A DNA stretch of 64,000 nt from Larix kaempferi (lineage: Eukaryota; Streptophyta; Pinopsida; Pinales; Pinaceae): positions 868,001 through 932,000 of the forward strand of contig BSBM01000200.1 of assembly GCA_027924585.1 (NCBI GenBank), written 5' to 3'. Below, one piece after another: positions 1 through 14,200 of the stretch; position 1 is the stretch's first letter; each line of letters opens with the position of its first letter. The translations under genes were made by a program, and so were the position numbers. Below the pieces are notes generated by a model. That model was not told where the DNA came from and did not search any database. It saw only the letters and a program-made list of their open reading frames with translations.

Positions 1-800
1 GCGCATTCGTCCAGAAATAAGAAAAGCTTACTTCCACCGTTTTTTAGAATCACAGCTTCTAGAAGGTTTACATGATTTCGTAAAAAACACGAGTTTTTAG
101 AAAATTTGTTTTATTTCATAAATGGAATGTACAAAGTATGCACATTCTACGTCATAATGACCTTCTATAGTTTGCGCATACGTCCGGAAATAAGAAAAGC
201 TTACTTCCCTCGTTTTTCTAAATCACAGCTTTTAGAAGGTTTACATGATTTCTTAAAAAACACGAGTTTTTAGAAAATGTGTTTTATTTCATAAATGGAA
301 TCAACAAAGTATGCACATTCTACGTCATAACGACTTTCTATAGTTTTCGCATGCGTTTGGAAATAAGAAAAGCTTACTTCCCCCCTTCTTTAAAATCACA
401 GCTTCTAGAAGGTTTACATGATTTCTTAAAAAACACGAGTTTTTAGAAAATGTGTTTTATTTCATAAAGGGAATCAACAAAGTATGCACATTCTACATGA
501 CAACGACTTTCTATAGTTTGCGCATGCGTCCGGAAATAAGAAAAGCTTACTTCCACCGTTTTTTAAAATCACAGCTTCTAGAAGGTTTACATGATTTCGT
601 AAAAAACACGAGTTCTTAGAAAATGTGTTTTATTTCATAAATGGAATCTACAAATTATGCACATTCTACGTCATCACGACTTTCTATAGTTTGCGCATGC
701 GTCCGGAAATAAGAAAAGCTTACTTCCACCGTTTTTAAAAATCACAGCTTCTAGAAGGTTTACATGATTTCTTAAAAAACACGAGTTTTTAGAAAATGTG

Positions 801-3800
801 TTTGATTTCATAAATGGAATCTACAAAGTATGCACATTCAACGTCATAACGACTTTCTATATTTTGCGCATGCGTCCGGAAATAAGAAAAGCTTACTTCC
901 ACCGTTTTTTAAAATCACAGCTTCTAGAAGGTATACGTGATTTCTTAAAAAACAGGAGTTTTTAGAAAATGTGTTTTATTTCATAAATGGAATATACAAA
1001 GTATGCACATTCTACGTCATAACGATTTTCTATAGTTTGCGCATGCGTCCGGAAATAAGAAAAGCTTACCTCCCCCCTTTTTTAAAATCACGGATTCTAC
1101 AAGTTTTGCAAGATTTCTTAAAAAACACGAGTTTTTACAAAATGTGTTTTATTAAATAAATGGAATCAACAAAGTATGCACATTCTACGTCATAACGAAT
1201 TTCTATAATTTGCGCATGCGTTTGGAAAAAGGAAAAACTTACTTCCCCCGTTTTTTAAAATCACAGCTTCTAGAAGGTTTACATGATTTCTTAAAAAACA
1301 CTAGTTTTTAGAAAATGTGTTTTATTTCATAAATGGAATCAACAAAGTATGCACATTCTACGTCATAATGACTTTCTATAGTTTGCGCATGCGTCCGGAA
1401 ATAAGAAAAGCTTACTTCCACCGTTTTTTAAAATCACAGCTTCTAGAAGGTTTACATGATTTCTTAAAAAACACGAGTTTTTAGAAAATGTGTTTTATTT
1501 CATCAACGGAATCAACAAAGTATGCACATTCTACGTCATAACGACTTTCTATAGTTTGCACATGCGTCCGGAAATAAGAAAACCTTACTTCCACCGTTTT
1601 TTAAAATCAAAGCTTCTAGAAGGTTTACATGATTTCTTAAAAAACACGAGTTTTTAGAAAATGTGTTTCATTTCATCAATGGAATCAATAAAGTATGCAC
1701 ATTCTACGTCATAACGACTTTCTATAGTTTGCGCATTCGTCCGGAAATAAGAAAAGCTTACTTCCACCGTTTTTTAAAATCACAGCTTCTAGAAGGTTTA
1801 CATGATTTCGTAAAAAACACGAGTTTTTAGAAAATGTGTTTTATTTCATAAATGGAATCTACAAAGTATGCACATTCTACGTCATAAATACTTTCTATAG
1901 TTTGCGCATGCGTCCGGAAATAAGAAAAGCTTACTTCCCCCATTTTTTAAAATCACAGCTTCTAGAAGGTATACATGATTTCTTAAAAAACACGAGTTTT
2001 TAGAAAATGTGTTTTATTTCATAAATGGAATCAACAAAGTATGCACATTCTACGTCATAACGACTTTCTATAGTTTCTGCAAGCGTTTGGAAATAAGAAA
2101 AGCTTACTTCCCCGTTTTTTAAAATCACAGCTTCTAGAAGGTTTACATGATTTCTTAAAAAACACGAGTTTTTAGAAAATGTGTTTTATTTCATAAATGG
2201 AATCAACAAAGTATGCACATTCTATGTCATAACGACTTTCTATAGTTTGCGCATGCGTCCGGAAATAAGAAAAGCTTACTTCCACCGTTTTTTAAAATCA
2301 CAGCTTCTAGAAGGTTTACATGATTTCGTAAAAAACACGAGTTTTTAGAAAATGTGTTTTATTTCATAAATGGAATCTACAAATTATGCACATTCTACGT
2401 CATAACGACTTTCTATAGTTTGCGCATGCGTCCGGAAATAAGAAAAGCTTACTTCCACCGTTTTTTAAAATCACAGTTTCTAGAAGGTTTACATGATTTC
2501 GTAAAAAACACGAGTTTTTAGAAAATGTGTTTTCTTTCATAAATGGAATCTACAAAGTATGCACATTCTACATCATAAAGACTTTCTATAGTTTGCGCAT
2601 GCGTCCGGAAATAAGAAACGTTTACTTCCCCCGTTTTTTAAAATCACATCTTCTAGAAGGTTTAATGATTTCTTAAAAAACACGAGTTTTTAGAAAATGT
2701 GTTTTATTTCATAAATGGAATCAACAAAGTATGCACATTCTACGTCATAACAACTTTCTCTAGTTTGCGCATGCGTCCGGAAATAAGAAAAGCTTACTTC
2801 CCCCGTTTTTTAAAATCACAGCTTCTAGAAGGTTTACATGATTTCTTAAAAAACACGAGTTTTTAGAAAATGTGTTTTATTTCATAAATGGAATCAAGAA
2901 AGTATGCACATTCTACGTCATAACGACTTTCTATAGTTTGCGCATTCGTCCGGAAATAAGAAAAGCTTACTTCCACCGTTTTTTAAAATCACAGCTTCTA
3001 GAAGGTTTGCACGATTTCGTAAAAAACACGTGTTTTTAGAAAATGTGTTTTATTTCATAAATGGAATCAACAAAGTATGCATATTCTACGTCATAACGAC
3101 TTTCTATAGTTTGCGCATGCGTCCGGAAATAAGAAAAGCTTACTTCCACCGTTTTTTAAAATCACAGCTTCTAGAAGGTTTACATGATTTCTTAAAAAAC
3201 ACGAGTTTTTAGAAAATGTGTTTTATTTCATAAATCGAATCTACAAAGTATGCACATTCTACGTCATAACGACTCTCTATAGTTTGCGAATGCGTCCGGA
3301 AATAAGAAAAGATTACTTCCCCCGTTTTTTAAAATCACAGCTTCTAGAAGGTTTACATGATTTCTTAAAAAACACGAGTTTTTAGAAAATGTGTTTTATT
3401 TCATAAATGGAATCTACAAAGTATGCACATTCTACGTCATAACGACTTTCTATAATTTGCGCATGCGTCCGGAAATAAGAAAAGCATACTTCCCCCGTTT
3501 TTTAAAATCATAGCTTCTAAGAAGGTTTACATGATTTCTTAAAAAACACGAGTTTTTAGAAAATGTGTTTTATTTCCAAAATGGAATCTACAAAGAATGC
3601 ACATTCTACGTCATAATGACTTTCTATAGTTTGCGCATGCCTCCGGAAATAAGAAAAGCTTACTTCCCCCGTTTTTTAAAATCACAGCTTCTAGAAGGTT
3701 TACATGATTTCTTAAAAAACACGAGTTTTTAGAAAATGTGTTTTATTTCATAAATGGAATCAACAAAGTATGCACATTCTACGTCATAACGACTTTCTCT

Positions 3801-4782
3801 AGTTTGCGCATGCATTTGGAAATAAGAAAAGCTTACTTCCCCCGTTTTTTAAAATCACAGCATCTAGAAGGTTTACATGATTTGTTAAAAAACACGAGTT
3901 TTTAGAAAATGTGTTTTATTTAATAAATGGAATCAACAAAGTATGCACATTCTATGTCATAACGACTTTCTATAGTTTGCGCATGCGTCCAGAAATAAGA
4001 AAAGCTTACTTCCACCGATTTTAAAAATCACAGCTTCTAGAAGGTTCACATGATTTCGTAAAAAACACGAGTTTTTAGAAAATGTCTTTTATTTCATAAA
4101 TGGAATCTACAAAGTATGCACATTCTACGTCATAACGACTTTCTAAAGTTTTCGCATGCGTCCGGAAATAAGAAAAGCTTACTTCCACCGTTTTTTAAAA
4201 TCACAGCTTCTAGAAGGTTTACATGATTTCGTAAAAAACACGAGTTTTTAGAAAATGTGTTTTATTTCATAAATGGAATCTACAAAGTATACACATTCTA
4301 CGTCATAACGACTTTCTATAGTTTGCGCATGTGTCCGGAAATAAGAAAAGCTTACTTCCACCGTTTTTTAAAATCAAAGCTTCTAGAAGGTTTACATGAT
4401 TTCGTAAAAAACACGAGTTTTTAGAAAATGTGTTTGATTTCATAAATGGAATCTACAAAGTATGCACATTCAACGTCATAACGACTTTCGATATTTTGCG
4501 CATGCGTCCGGAAATAAGAAAAGCTTACTTCCACCGTTTTTTAAAATCACAGCTTCTAGAAGGTATACATGATTTCTTAAAAAACAGGAGTTTTTAGAAA
4601 ATGTGTTTTATTTCATAAATGGAATATACAAAATATGCACATTCTACGTCATAACGATTTTCTATAGTTTGCGCATGCGTCCGGAAATAAGAAAAGCTTA
4701 CCTCCCCACTTTTTTAAAATCACGGATTCTACAAGTTTTGCATGATTTCTTAAAAAACACGAGTTTTTAAAAAATGTGTTTT
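801..4782 (+). repeat. Higher-order repeat pair spaced 21 monomers apart
   Basis: A run of unusual variants at about 801-1150 recurs at about 4433-4782, offset 3632 bp (21 x 173 minus 1). Shared rare states include tttgatttcat, 'cacattcaacgtc', 'tatattttgcg', 'aacaggag', 'ggaatatacaaa', 'cggattctacaag' and 'ttattaaataaatgg'. A few single-base differences separate the two copies. The stretch between them is ordinary satellite. Confidence 0.8.
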
Positions 4783-5904
4783 ATTAAATAAATGGAATCA
4801 ACAAAGTATGCACATTCTAGGTCATAACGACTTTCTATAGTTTGCGCATGCGTCCGGAAATAAGAAAAGCTTACTTCCACCGTTTTTTAAAATCAAAGCT
4901 TCTAGAAGGTTTACATGATTTCGTAAAAAACACGAGTTTTTAGAAAATGTGTTTTATTTTATAAATGGAATCTAAAAACTATGCACATTCTACATCATAA
5001 CGACTTTCTATAATTTGCGCATGCGTCCGGAAATAAGAAAAGCATACTTCCCCCATTTTTTAAAATCATAGCTTCTAAGAAGGTTTACATGATTTCTTAA
5101 AAAACACGAGTTTCTAGAAAATGTGTCTTATTTCATAAATGGAATCAACAAAGTATGCACATTCTACATCATAACGACTTTCTATAGTTTGCGCATGCGG
5201 TTGGAAATAAGAAAAGCTTATTTCCCCTGTTTTTTAAAATCACAGCTTCTAGAAGGTTTACATGATTTCTTAAAAACCACGAGTTTTTAGAAAATGTGTT
5301 TTATTTCATAAATGGAATCAACAAAGTATGCACATTCTAGGTCATAACGACTTTCTATAGTTTGCACATGCGTCCGGAAATAAGAAAAGGTTACTTCCCC
5401 CATTTTTTAAAATCACAGCATCTAGAAGGTTTACATGATTTCTTAAAAAACACGTGTTTTTAGAAAATGTGTTTTATTTCATAAATGGAATCAACAAAGT
5501 ATGCACCTTCTACGTCATAACAACTTTCTATAGTTTGCGCATTCGTCCGGAAATAATAAAAGCTTACTTCCACCGTTTTTAAAATCACAGCTTCTAGAAG
5601 GTTTACATGATTTCGTAAAAAACACGATTTTTTAGAAAATGTGTTTTATTTCCAAAATGGAATCTACAAAGTATGCACATTCTACGTCATAATGACTTTC
5701 TTTAGTTTGCGCATGCATCCGGAAATAAGAAAAGCTTACTTCCCCCGTTTTTTAAAATCACAGCTTCTAGAAGGTTTACATGATTTCGTAAAAAACACGA
5801 GTTTTTAGAAAATGTGTTTTATGTCATAAATGGAATCTACAAAGTATGCACATTCTACGTCATAATGACTTTCTTTAGTTTGCGCATGCATCCGGAAATA
5901 AGAA

Positions 5905-6024
5905 AAGCTTACTTCCCCCGTTTTTTAGAAAATGTGTTTTATTTCATAAATTGAATCAACAAAGTATCCACATTCTACGTCATAATGACTTTCTAGAATT
6001 TGCGCATGCGTCCGGAAATAAGAA
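5905..6024 (+). repeat. Truncated 120-bp satellite monomer (53-bp deletion), copy 1
   Basis: The interval between consecutive HindIII sites is 120 bp instead of 173. The T6 run after cccccg joins directly to agaaaatgtg, which removes the CTTCTAGAAG palindrome and the A6/T5 dyad. The ends share short T-run homology, consistent with slippage or microhomology-mediated deletion. Confidence 0.93.
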
Positions 6025-8098
6025 AAGCTTACTTCCACCGTTTTCTAAAATCACAGTCTCTAGAAGGTTTACATGATTTCGTAAAAAACACGTGTTTTTA
6101 CAAAATGTGTTTTATTTCATAAATGGAATCTACAAAGTATGCACATTCTATGTCATAACGACATTCTATAGTTTGCGCATGCGTCCGGAAATAAGAAAAC
6201 CTTACTTCCCCTGTTTTTTAAAATCACAGCTTCTAGAAGGTTTACAAGATTTCTTTAACAACACGAGTTTTTAGAAAATATCTTTTATTTCATAAATGGA
6301 ATCAACAAAGTATGCACATTCTACGTTATAACGACTTTCTATAGTTTGCGGATGCGTCCGGAAATAAGAAAAGCTTACTTCCACCGTTTTTTAAAATCAC
6401 AGCTTCTAGAAGGTTTACATGATTTCGTAAAAAACATGAGTTTTTAGAAAATGTGTTTAATTTCATAAATGGAATCTACAAAGTATGCACATTCTACGTC
6501 ATAACGACTTTCTATAGTTTGGGCATGCGTTCGGAAATAAGAAAAGCTTACTTCCCCCGTTTTTGAAAATCACAGCTTCTAGAAGGTTTACATGATTTCT
6601 TAAAAAACACGAGTTTTTAGAAAATGTGTTTTATTTCATAAATGGAATCAACAAAGTATGCACATTCTACGTCATAATGATTTCTATAGTTTGCGCATGC
6701 GTCCGGAAATAAGAAAAGCTTACTTCCACCGTTTTTTAAAATCACAGTATCTAGAAGGTTTACATGATTTCGTAAAATACACGTGTTTTTAGAAAATGTG
6801 TTTTATTTCATAAATGGAATCTACAAAGTATGCACATTCTACGTCATAACGACATTCTATAGTTTGCGCATGCGTCCGGAAATAAGAAAACCTTACTTCC
6901 CCCGTTTTTTAAAATCACAGCTTCTAGAAGGTTTACATGATTTCTTTAACAACACGAGTTTTTAGAAAATATCTTTTATTTCATAAATGGAATCAACAAA
7001 GTATGCACATTCTACGTCATAACGACTTTCTATAGTTTGCGCATGCGTCCGGAAATAAGAAAAGCTTACTTCCACCGTTTTTTTAAATCACAGCTTCTAG
7101 AAGGTTTACATGATTTCTTAAAAAACACGAGTTTTTAGAAAATGTTTTTTATTTCATAAATGGAATGAACAAAGTATCCACATTCTACGTCATAATGACT
7201 TTCTAGAGTTTGCACATGCGTCCGGAAATAAGAAAAGCTTACTTCCACCGTTTTTTAAAATCACAGTCTCTAGAAGGTTTACATGATTTCGTAAAAAACA
7301 CGTGTTTTTAGAAAATGTGTTTTATTTCATAAATGGAATCTACAAAGTATGCACATTCTACGTCATAACGACATTCTATAGTTTGCGCATGTGTCCGGAA
7401 ATAAGAAAAGCTTACTTCCCCCGTTTTTTAAAATCACAGCTTCTAGAAGGTTTACATGATTTCTTAAAAAATACGAGTTTTTAGAAAATGTGTTTTATTT
7501 CATAAATGGAATCAACAAAGTATGCACATTCTAGGTCATAACGACTTTCTATAGTTTGCACATGCGTCCGGAAATAAGAAAAGGTTACTTCCCCCATTTT
7601 TTAAAATCACAGCATCTAGAAGGTTTACATGATTTCTTAAAAAACACGTGTTTTTAGAAAATGTGTTTTATTTCATAAATGGAATCAACAAAGTATGCAC
7701 CTTCTACGTCATAACAACTTTCTATAGTTTGCGCATTCGTCCGGAAATAATAAAAGCTTACTTCCACCGTTTTTAAAATCACAGCTTCTAGAAGGTTTAC
7801 ATGATTTCGTAAAAAACACGATTTTTTAGAAAATGTGTTTTATTTCCAAAATGGAATCTACAAAGTATGCACATTCTACGTCATAATGACTTTCTTTAGT
7901 TTGCGCATGCATCCGGAAATAAGAAAAGCTTACTTCCCCCGTTTTTTAAAATCACAGCTTCTAGAAGGTTTACATGATTTCGTAAAAAACACGAGTTTTT
8001 AGAAAATGTGTTTTATGTCATAAATGGAATCTACAAAGTATGCACATTCTACGTCATAATGACTTTCTTTAGTTTGCGCATGCATCCGGAAATAAGAA

Positions 8099-8218
8099 AA
8101 GCTTACTTCCCCCGTTTTTTAGAAAATGTGTTTTATTTCATAAATTGAATCAACAAAGTATCCACATTCTACGTCATAATGACTTTCTAGAATTTGCGCA
8201 TGCGTCCGGAAATAAGAA
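8099..8218 (+). repeat. Truncated 120-bp satellite monomer (53-bp deletion), copy 2
   Basis: The same 53-bp deletion junction as at 5905-6024, lying 2194 bp downstream. It marks the deletion as older than the segmental duplication that copied it. Confidence 0.93.
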
Positions 8219-11200
8219 AAGCTTACTTCCACCGTTTTCTAAAATCACAGTCTCTAGAAGGTTTACATGATTTCGTAAAAAACACGTGTTTTTACAAAAT
8301 GTGTTTTATTTCATAAATGGAATCTACAAAGTATGCACATTCTATGTCATAACGACATTCTATAGTTTGCGCATGCGTCCGGAAATAAGAAAACCTTACT
8401 TCCCCTGTTTTTTAAAATCACAGCTTCTAGAAGGTTTACAAGATTTCTTTAACAACACGAGTTTTTAGAAAATATCTTTTATTTCATAAATGGAATCAAC
8501 AAAGTATGCACATTCTACGTTATAACGACTTTCTATAGTTTGCGGATGCGTCCGGAAATAAGAAAAGCTTACTTCCACCGTTTTTTAAAATCACAGCTTC
8601 TAGAAGGTTTACATGATTTCGTAAAAAACATGAGTTTTTAGAAAATGTGTTTAATTTCATAAATGGAATCTACAAAGTATGCACATTCTACGTCATAACG
8701 ACTTTCTATAGTTTGGGCATGCGTTCGGAAATAAGAAAAGCTTACTTCCCCCGTTTTTGAAAATCACAGCTTCTAGAAGGTTTACATGATTTCTTAAAAA
8801 ACACGAGTTTTTAGAAAATGTGTTTTATTTCATAAATGGAATCAACAAAGTATGCACATTCTACGTCATAATGATTTCTATAGTTTGCGCATGCGTCCGG
8901 AAATAAGAAAAGCTTACTTCCACCGTTTTTTAAAATCACAGTATCTAGAAGGTTTACATGATTTCGTAAAATACACGTGTTTTTAGAAAATGTGTTTTAT
9001 TTCATAAATGGAATCTACAAAGTATGCACATTCTACGTCATAACGACATTCTATAGTTTGCGCATGCGTCCGGAAATAAGAAAACCTTACTTCCCCCGTT
9101 TTTTAAAATCACAGCTTCTAGAAGGTTTACATGATTTCTTTAACAACACGAGTTTTTAGAAAATATCTTTTATTTCATAAATGGAATCAACAAAGTATGC
9201 ACATTCTACGTCATAACGACTTTCTATAGTTTGCGCATGCGTCCGGAAATAAGAAAAGCTTACTTCCACCGTTTTTTTAAATCACAGCTTCTAGAAGGTT
9301 TACATGATTTCTTAAAAAACACGAGTTTTTAGAAAATGTTTTTTATTTCATAAATGGAATGAACAAAGTATCCACATTCTACGTCATAATGACTTTCTAG
9401 AGTTTGCACATGCGTCCGGAAATAAGAAAAGCTTACTTCCACCGTTTTTTAAAATCACAGTCTCTAGAAGGTTTACATGATTTCGTAAAAAACACGTGTT
9501 TTTAGAAAATGTGTTTTATTTCATAAATGGAATCTACAAAGTATGCACATTCTACGTTATAACGACTTTCTATAGTTTGCGGATGCGTCCGGAAATAAGA
9601 AAAGCTTACTTCCACCGTTTTTTAAAATCACAGCTTCTAGAAGGTTTACATGATTTCGTAAAAAACATGAGTGTTTAGAAAATGTGTTTAATTTCATAAA
9701 TGGAATCTACAAAGTATGCACATTCTACGTCATAACGACTTTCTATAGTTTGCGCATGCGTTTGGAAATAAGAAAAGCTTACTTCCCCCGTTTTTGAAAA
9801 TCACAGCTTCTAGAAGGTTTAATGATTTCTTAAAAAACACGAGTTTTTAGAAAATGTGTTTTATTTCATAAATGGAATCAACAAAGTATGCACATTCTAC
9901 GTCATAATGATTTCTATAGTTTGCGCATGCGTCCGGAAATAAGAAAAGCTTACTTCCACCGTTTTTTAAAATCACAGCTTCTAGAAGGTTTACATGATTT
10001 CTTAAAAAACACAAGTTTTTAGAAAATGTGTTTTATTTCATAAATTGAATTAACAAAGTATGCACATTCTACGTCATAACGAATTTCTACTGTTTGCGCA
10101 TTCGTCCAGAAATAAGAAAAGCTTACTTCCCCCGTTATTTAAAATCACAGCATCTAGAAGGTTTACATGATTTCTTAAAAAACACGTGTTTTTAGAAAAT
10201 GTGTTTTATTTCATAAATGGAATCTACAAAGTATGCACATTCTACGTCATAACGACATTCTATAGTTTGTGCATGCGTTTGGAAATAAGAAAAGCTTACT
10301 TCCCCCGTTTTTTAAAATCACAGCTTCTAGAAGGTTTACATGATTTCTTAAAAAACACGAGTTTTTAGAAAATGTGTTTTATTTCATAAATAGAATTAAC
10401 AAAGTATGCACATTCTACATCATAACGACTTTCTATAGTTTGCGCATCCGTCCGGAAATAAGAAAAGCTTACTTCCACCGTTTTTTAAAATCACAGCTTC
10501 TAGAAGGTTTACATGATTCCGTAAAAAACACGTGTTTTTAGAAAATGTGTTTTATTTCATAAATGGAATCTACAGAGTATGCACATTCTACGTCATAACG
10601 ACTATCTATAGTTTGCGCATGCATCCGGAAATAAGAAAACCTTACTTCCCCCGTTTTTTAAAATCACAGCTTCTAGAAGGTTTACATGATTTCTTAAAAA
10701 ACACGAGTTTTTAGAAAATATCTTTTATTTCATAAATGGAATCAACAAAGTCTGCACATTCTACGTTATAACGACTTTCTATAGTTTGCGGATGCGTCCG
10801 GAAATAAGAAAAGCTTACTTCCACCGTTTTTTAAAATCACAGCTTCTAGAAGGTTTACATGATTTCGTAAAAAACATGAGTTTTTAGAAAATGTGTTTTA
10901 TTAAATAAATGGAATCTACAAAGTATGCACATTCTACGTCATAACGACTTTCAATAGTTTGCGCATGCGTTTGGAAATAAGAAAACCTTACTTCCCCCGT
11001 TTTTTAAAATCACAGCTTCTAGAAGGTTTACATGATTTCTTAAAAAACACGAGTTTTTAGAAAATGTGTTTTATTTCATAAATGGAATCCACAAAATATG
11101 CACATTCTACGTCATAACGACTTTCTATAGTTTGTGCATGCGTGCGAAAATAAGAAAAGCTTACTTCCACCGTTTTTTAAAACCACAGCTTCTAGAAGGT

Positions 11201-14200
11201 TTACATGATTTCGTAAAAAACACGAGTTTTTAGAAAATGTGTTTTATTTCATAAATGGAATCTACAAAGTATGCACATTCTACGTCATAACGACTTTCTA
11301 TAGTTTGCGCATGCGTCCGGAAATAAGAAAAGCTTACTTCCACCATTTTTTAAAATCACAGCTTCTAGAAGGTTTACATGATTTCGTAAAAAACACGAGT
11401 TTTTAGAAAATGTGTTTTATTTCATAAATGGAATCTACAAAGTATGCACATTCTACGTCATAACGACTTTCTATAGTTTGCGCATGCGTCCGGAAATAAG
11501 AAAAGCTTACTTCCCCCATTTTTCTAAATCACAACTTCTAGAAGGTTTACATGATTTCTTAAAAAACACGAGTTTTTAGAAAATGTGTTTTATTTCATAA
11601 ATGGAATCAACAAAGTATGCACATTCTACGTCATAACGACTTTCAATAGTTTGCGCATGCGTTTGGAAATAAGAAAACCTTACTTCCCCCGTTTTTTAAA
11701 ATCACAGCTTCTAGAAGGTTTACATGATTTCGTAAAAAACACGAGTTTTTAGAAAATGTGTTTTATTTCATAAATGGAATCCACAAAATATGCACATTCT
11801 ACGTCATAACGACTTTCTATAGTTTGTGCATGCGTGCGAAAATAAGAAAAGCTTACTTCCACCGTTTTTTAAAATCACAGCTTCTAGAAGGTTTACATGA
11901 TTTCGTAAAAAACACGAGTTTTTAGAAAATGTGTTTTATTTCAGAAATGGAATCTACAAAGTATGCACATTCTACGTCATAACGACTTTCTATAGTTTGC
12001 GCATGCGTCTGGAAATAAGAAAAGCTTACTTCCACCATTTTTTAAAGTCACAGCTTCTAGAAGGTTTACATGATTTCTTAAAAAACACGAGTTTTTAGAA
12101 AATGTGTTGAATTTCATAAATGGAATCAACAAAGTATGCACATTCTACGTCATAATGACTTTCTATAGTTTGCGCATGCGTCCCGAAATAAGAAAAACTT
12201 TTTTAAAATCACAGCTTCTAGAAGGTTTACATGATTTCGTAAAAAACACGAGTTTTTAGAAAATGTTTTTTATTTCATAAATGGAATCTACAAAGTATGC
12301 ACATTCTATGTCATAACGACTTTCTATAGTTTGCGCATGCGTCCGGAAATAAGAAAAGCTTACTTCCCCCGTTTTTTAAAATCACAGCTTCTAGAAGGTT
12401 TACATGATTTCTTAAAAAACACGAATTTTTAGAAAATGTGTTTTATTTCATAAATGGAATCCACAAAGTATGCACATTCTATGTCACAATGACTTTGTAT
12501 AGTTTGCGCATGCGTCCGGAAATAAGAAAAGCTTACTTCCACCGTTTTTTTAAATCACAGCTTCTAGAAGGTTTACATGATTTCGTAAAAAACACGAGTT
12601 TTTAGAAAATGTGTTTGATTTCATAAATGGAATCTACAAAGTATGCACATTCTACGTCATAACGAATTTCTATAGTTTGCGCATGCGTCCGGAAATAAGA
12701 AAAGCTTACTTCCCCCGTTTTTCTAAATCAAAGCTTCTAGAATGTTTACATGATTTCTTAAAAAACACGAGTTTTTAGAAAATGTGTTTTATCTCATAAA
12801 TGGAATCAACAAAGTATTCACATTCTACGTCATAACGACTTTCAATAGTTTTCGCATGCGTTTGGAAATAAGAAAAGCTTACTTCCCCCCTTTTTTAAAA
12901 TCACAGCTTCTAGAAGGTTTACATGATTTCTTAAAAAACACGAGTTTTTAGAAAATGTGTTTTATTTCATAAATGGAATCAACAAAGTATGCACATTCTA
13001 CGTCATAACGAATTTTTATAATTTGCGCATGCGTCCGGAAATAAGAAAAGCTTACTTCCCCCGTTTTTTAAAATCACAGCTTCTAGAAGGTTTACATGAT
13101 TTCTTAAAAAACACGAGTTTTTAGAAAATGTGTTTTATTTCATAAATGGAATCAAGAAAGTATGCACATTCTACGTCATAACGACTTTCTATAGTTTGCG
13201 CATTCGTCCGGAAATAAGAAAAGCTTACTTCCACCGTTTTTTAAAATCACAGCTTCTAGAAGGTTTGCACGATTTCGTAAAAAACACGTGTTTTTAGAAA
13301 ATGTGTTTTATTTCATAAATGGAATCAACAAAGTATGCACATTCTACGTCATAACGACTTTCTATAGTTTGCGCATGCGTCCGGAAATAAGAAAAGCTTA
13401 CTTCCACCGTTTTTTAAAATCACAGCTTCTAGAAGGTTTACATGATTTCTTAAAAAACACGACTTTTTAGAAAATGTGTTTTATTTCATAAATCGAATCT
13501 ACAAAGTATGCACATTCTACGTCATAACGACTCTCTATAGTTTGCGAATGCGTCCGGAAATAAGAAAAGATTACTTCCCCCGTTTTTTAAAATCACAGCT
13601 TCTAGAAGGTTTACATGATTTCTTAAAAAACACGAGTTTTTAGAAAATGTGTTTTATTTCATAAATAGAATTAACAAAGTATGCACATTCTACATCATAA
13701 CGACTTTCTATAGTTTGCGCATGCGTCCGGAAATAAGAAAAGCTTACTTCCACCATTTTTTAAAATCACAGCTTCTAGAAGGTTTACATGATTTCTTAAA
13801 AAACACGAGTTTTTAGAAAATGTGTTTTATTTCATAAATAGAATTAACAAAGTATGCATATTCTACATCATAACGACTTTCTATAGTTTGCGCATGCGTC
13901 CGGAAATAAGAAAAGCTTACTTCCACCGTTTTTTAAAATCACAGCTTCTAGAAGGTTTACATGATTTCTTAAAAAATACGAGTTTTTAGAAAATGTGTTT
14001 TATTTCATAAATGGAATCTACAAAGTATGCACATTCTACGTCATAACGACTTTCTATAGTTTTCCCATGCGTCCGGAAATAAGAAATTCTTACTTCCCCC
14101 GTTTTTTAAAATCACAGCTTCTAGAAGGTTTACATGATTTCTTAAAAAACACGAGTTTTTAGAAAATGTGTTTTATTTCATAAATGGAATCCACAAAATA

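Larger units (their letters stand above)
5281..9556 (+). repeat. Recent tandem duplication of a 13-monomer (2194-bp) satellite segment
   Basis: The sequence from about 5281 to 7362 reappears at 7475 to 9556, offset 2194 bp. I compared many private variants, including 'tctaggtcat', 'aaaaggttac', 'agcatctagaagg', 'gtatccacattc', 'tctagaatttg', 'gggcatgcgttcgg' and 'gaatgaacaaag', and saw no difference. The period is 13 monomers minus 55 bp, explained by a 53-bp internal deletion plus two single-base losses. Upstream of 5281 and downstream of 9556 the match stops. From about 9551 the sequence instead resembles the region from 6320 (offset 3231), so the array is mosaic. Confidence 0.9.

Noticed and set aside
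152-172. CENP-B box-like sequence in monomers (attcgtccggaaataag or gcgtttggaaataag)
   Set aside because: It resembles the box only with a one-base shift. It lacks the conserved spacing of TTCG, A and CGGG, and true CENP-B boxes are not established in plants.
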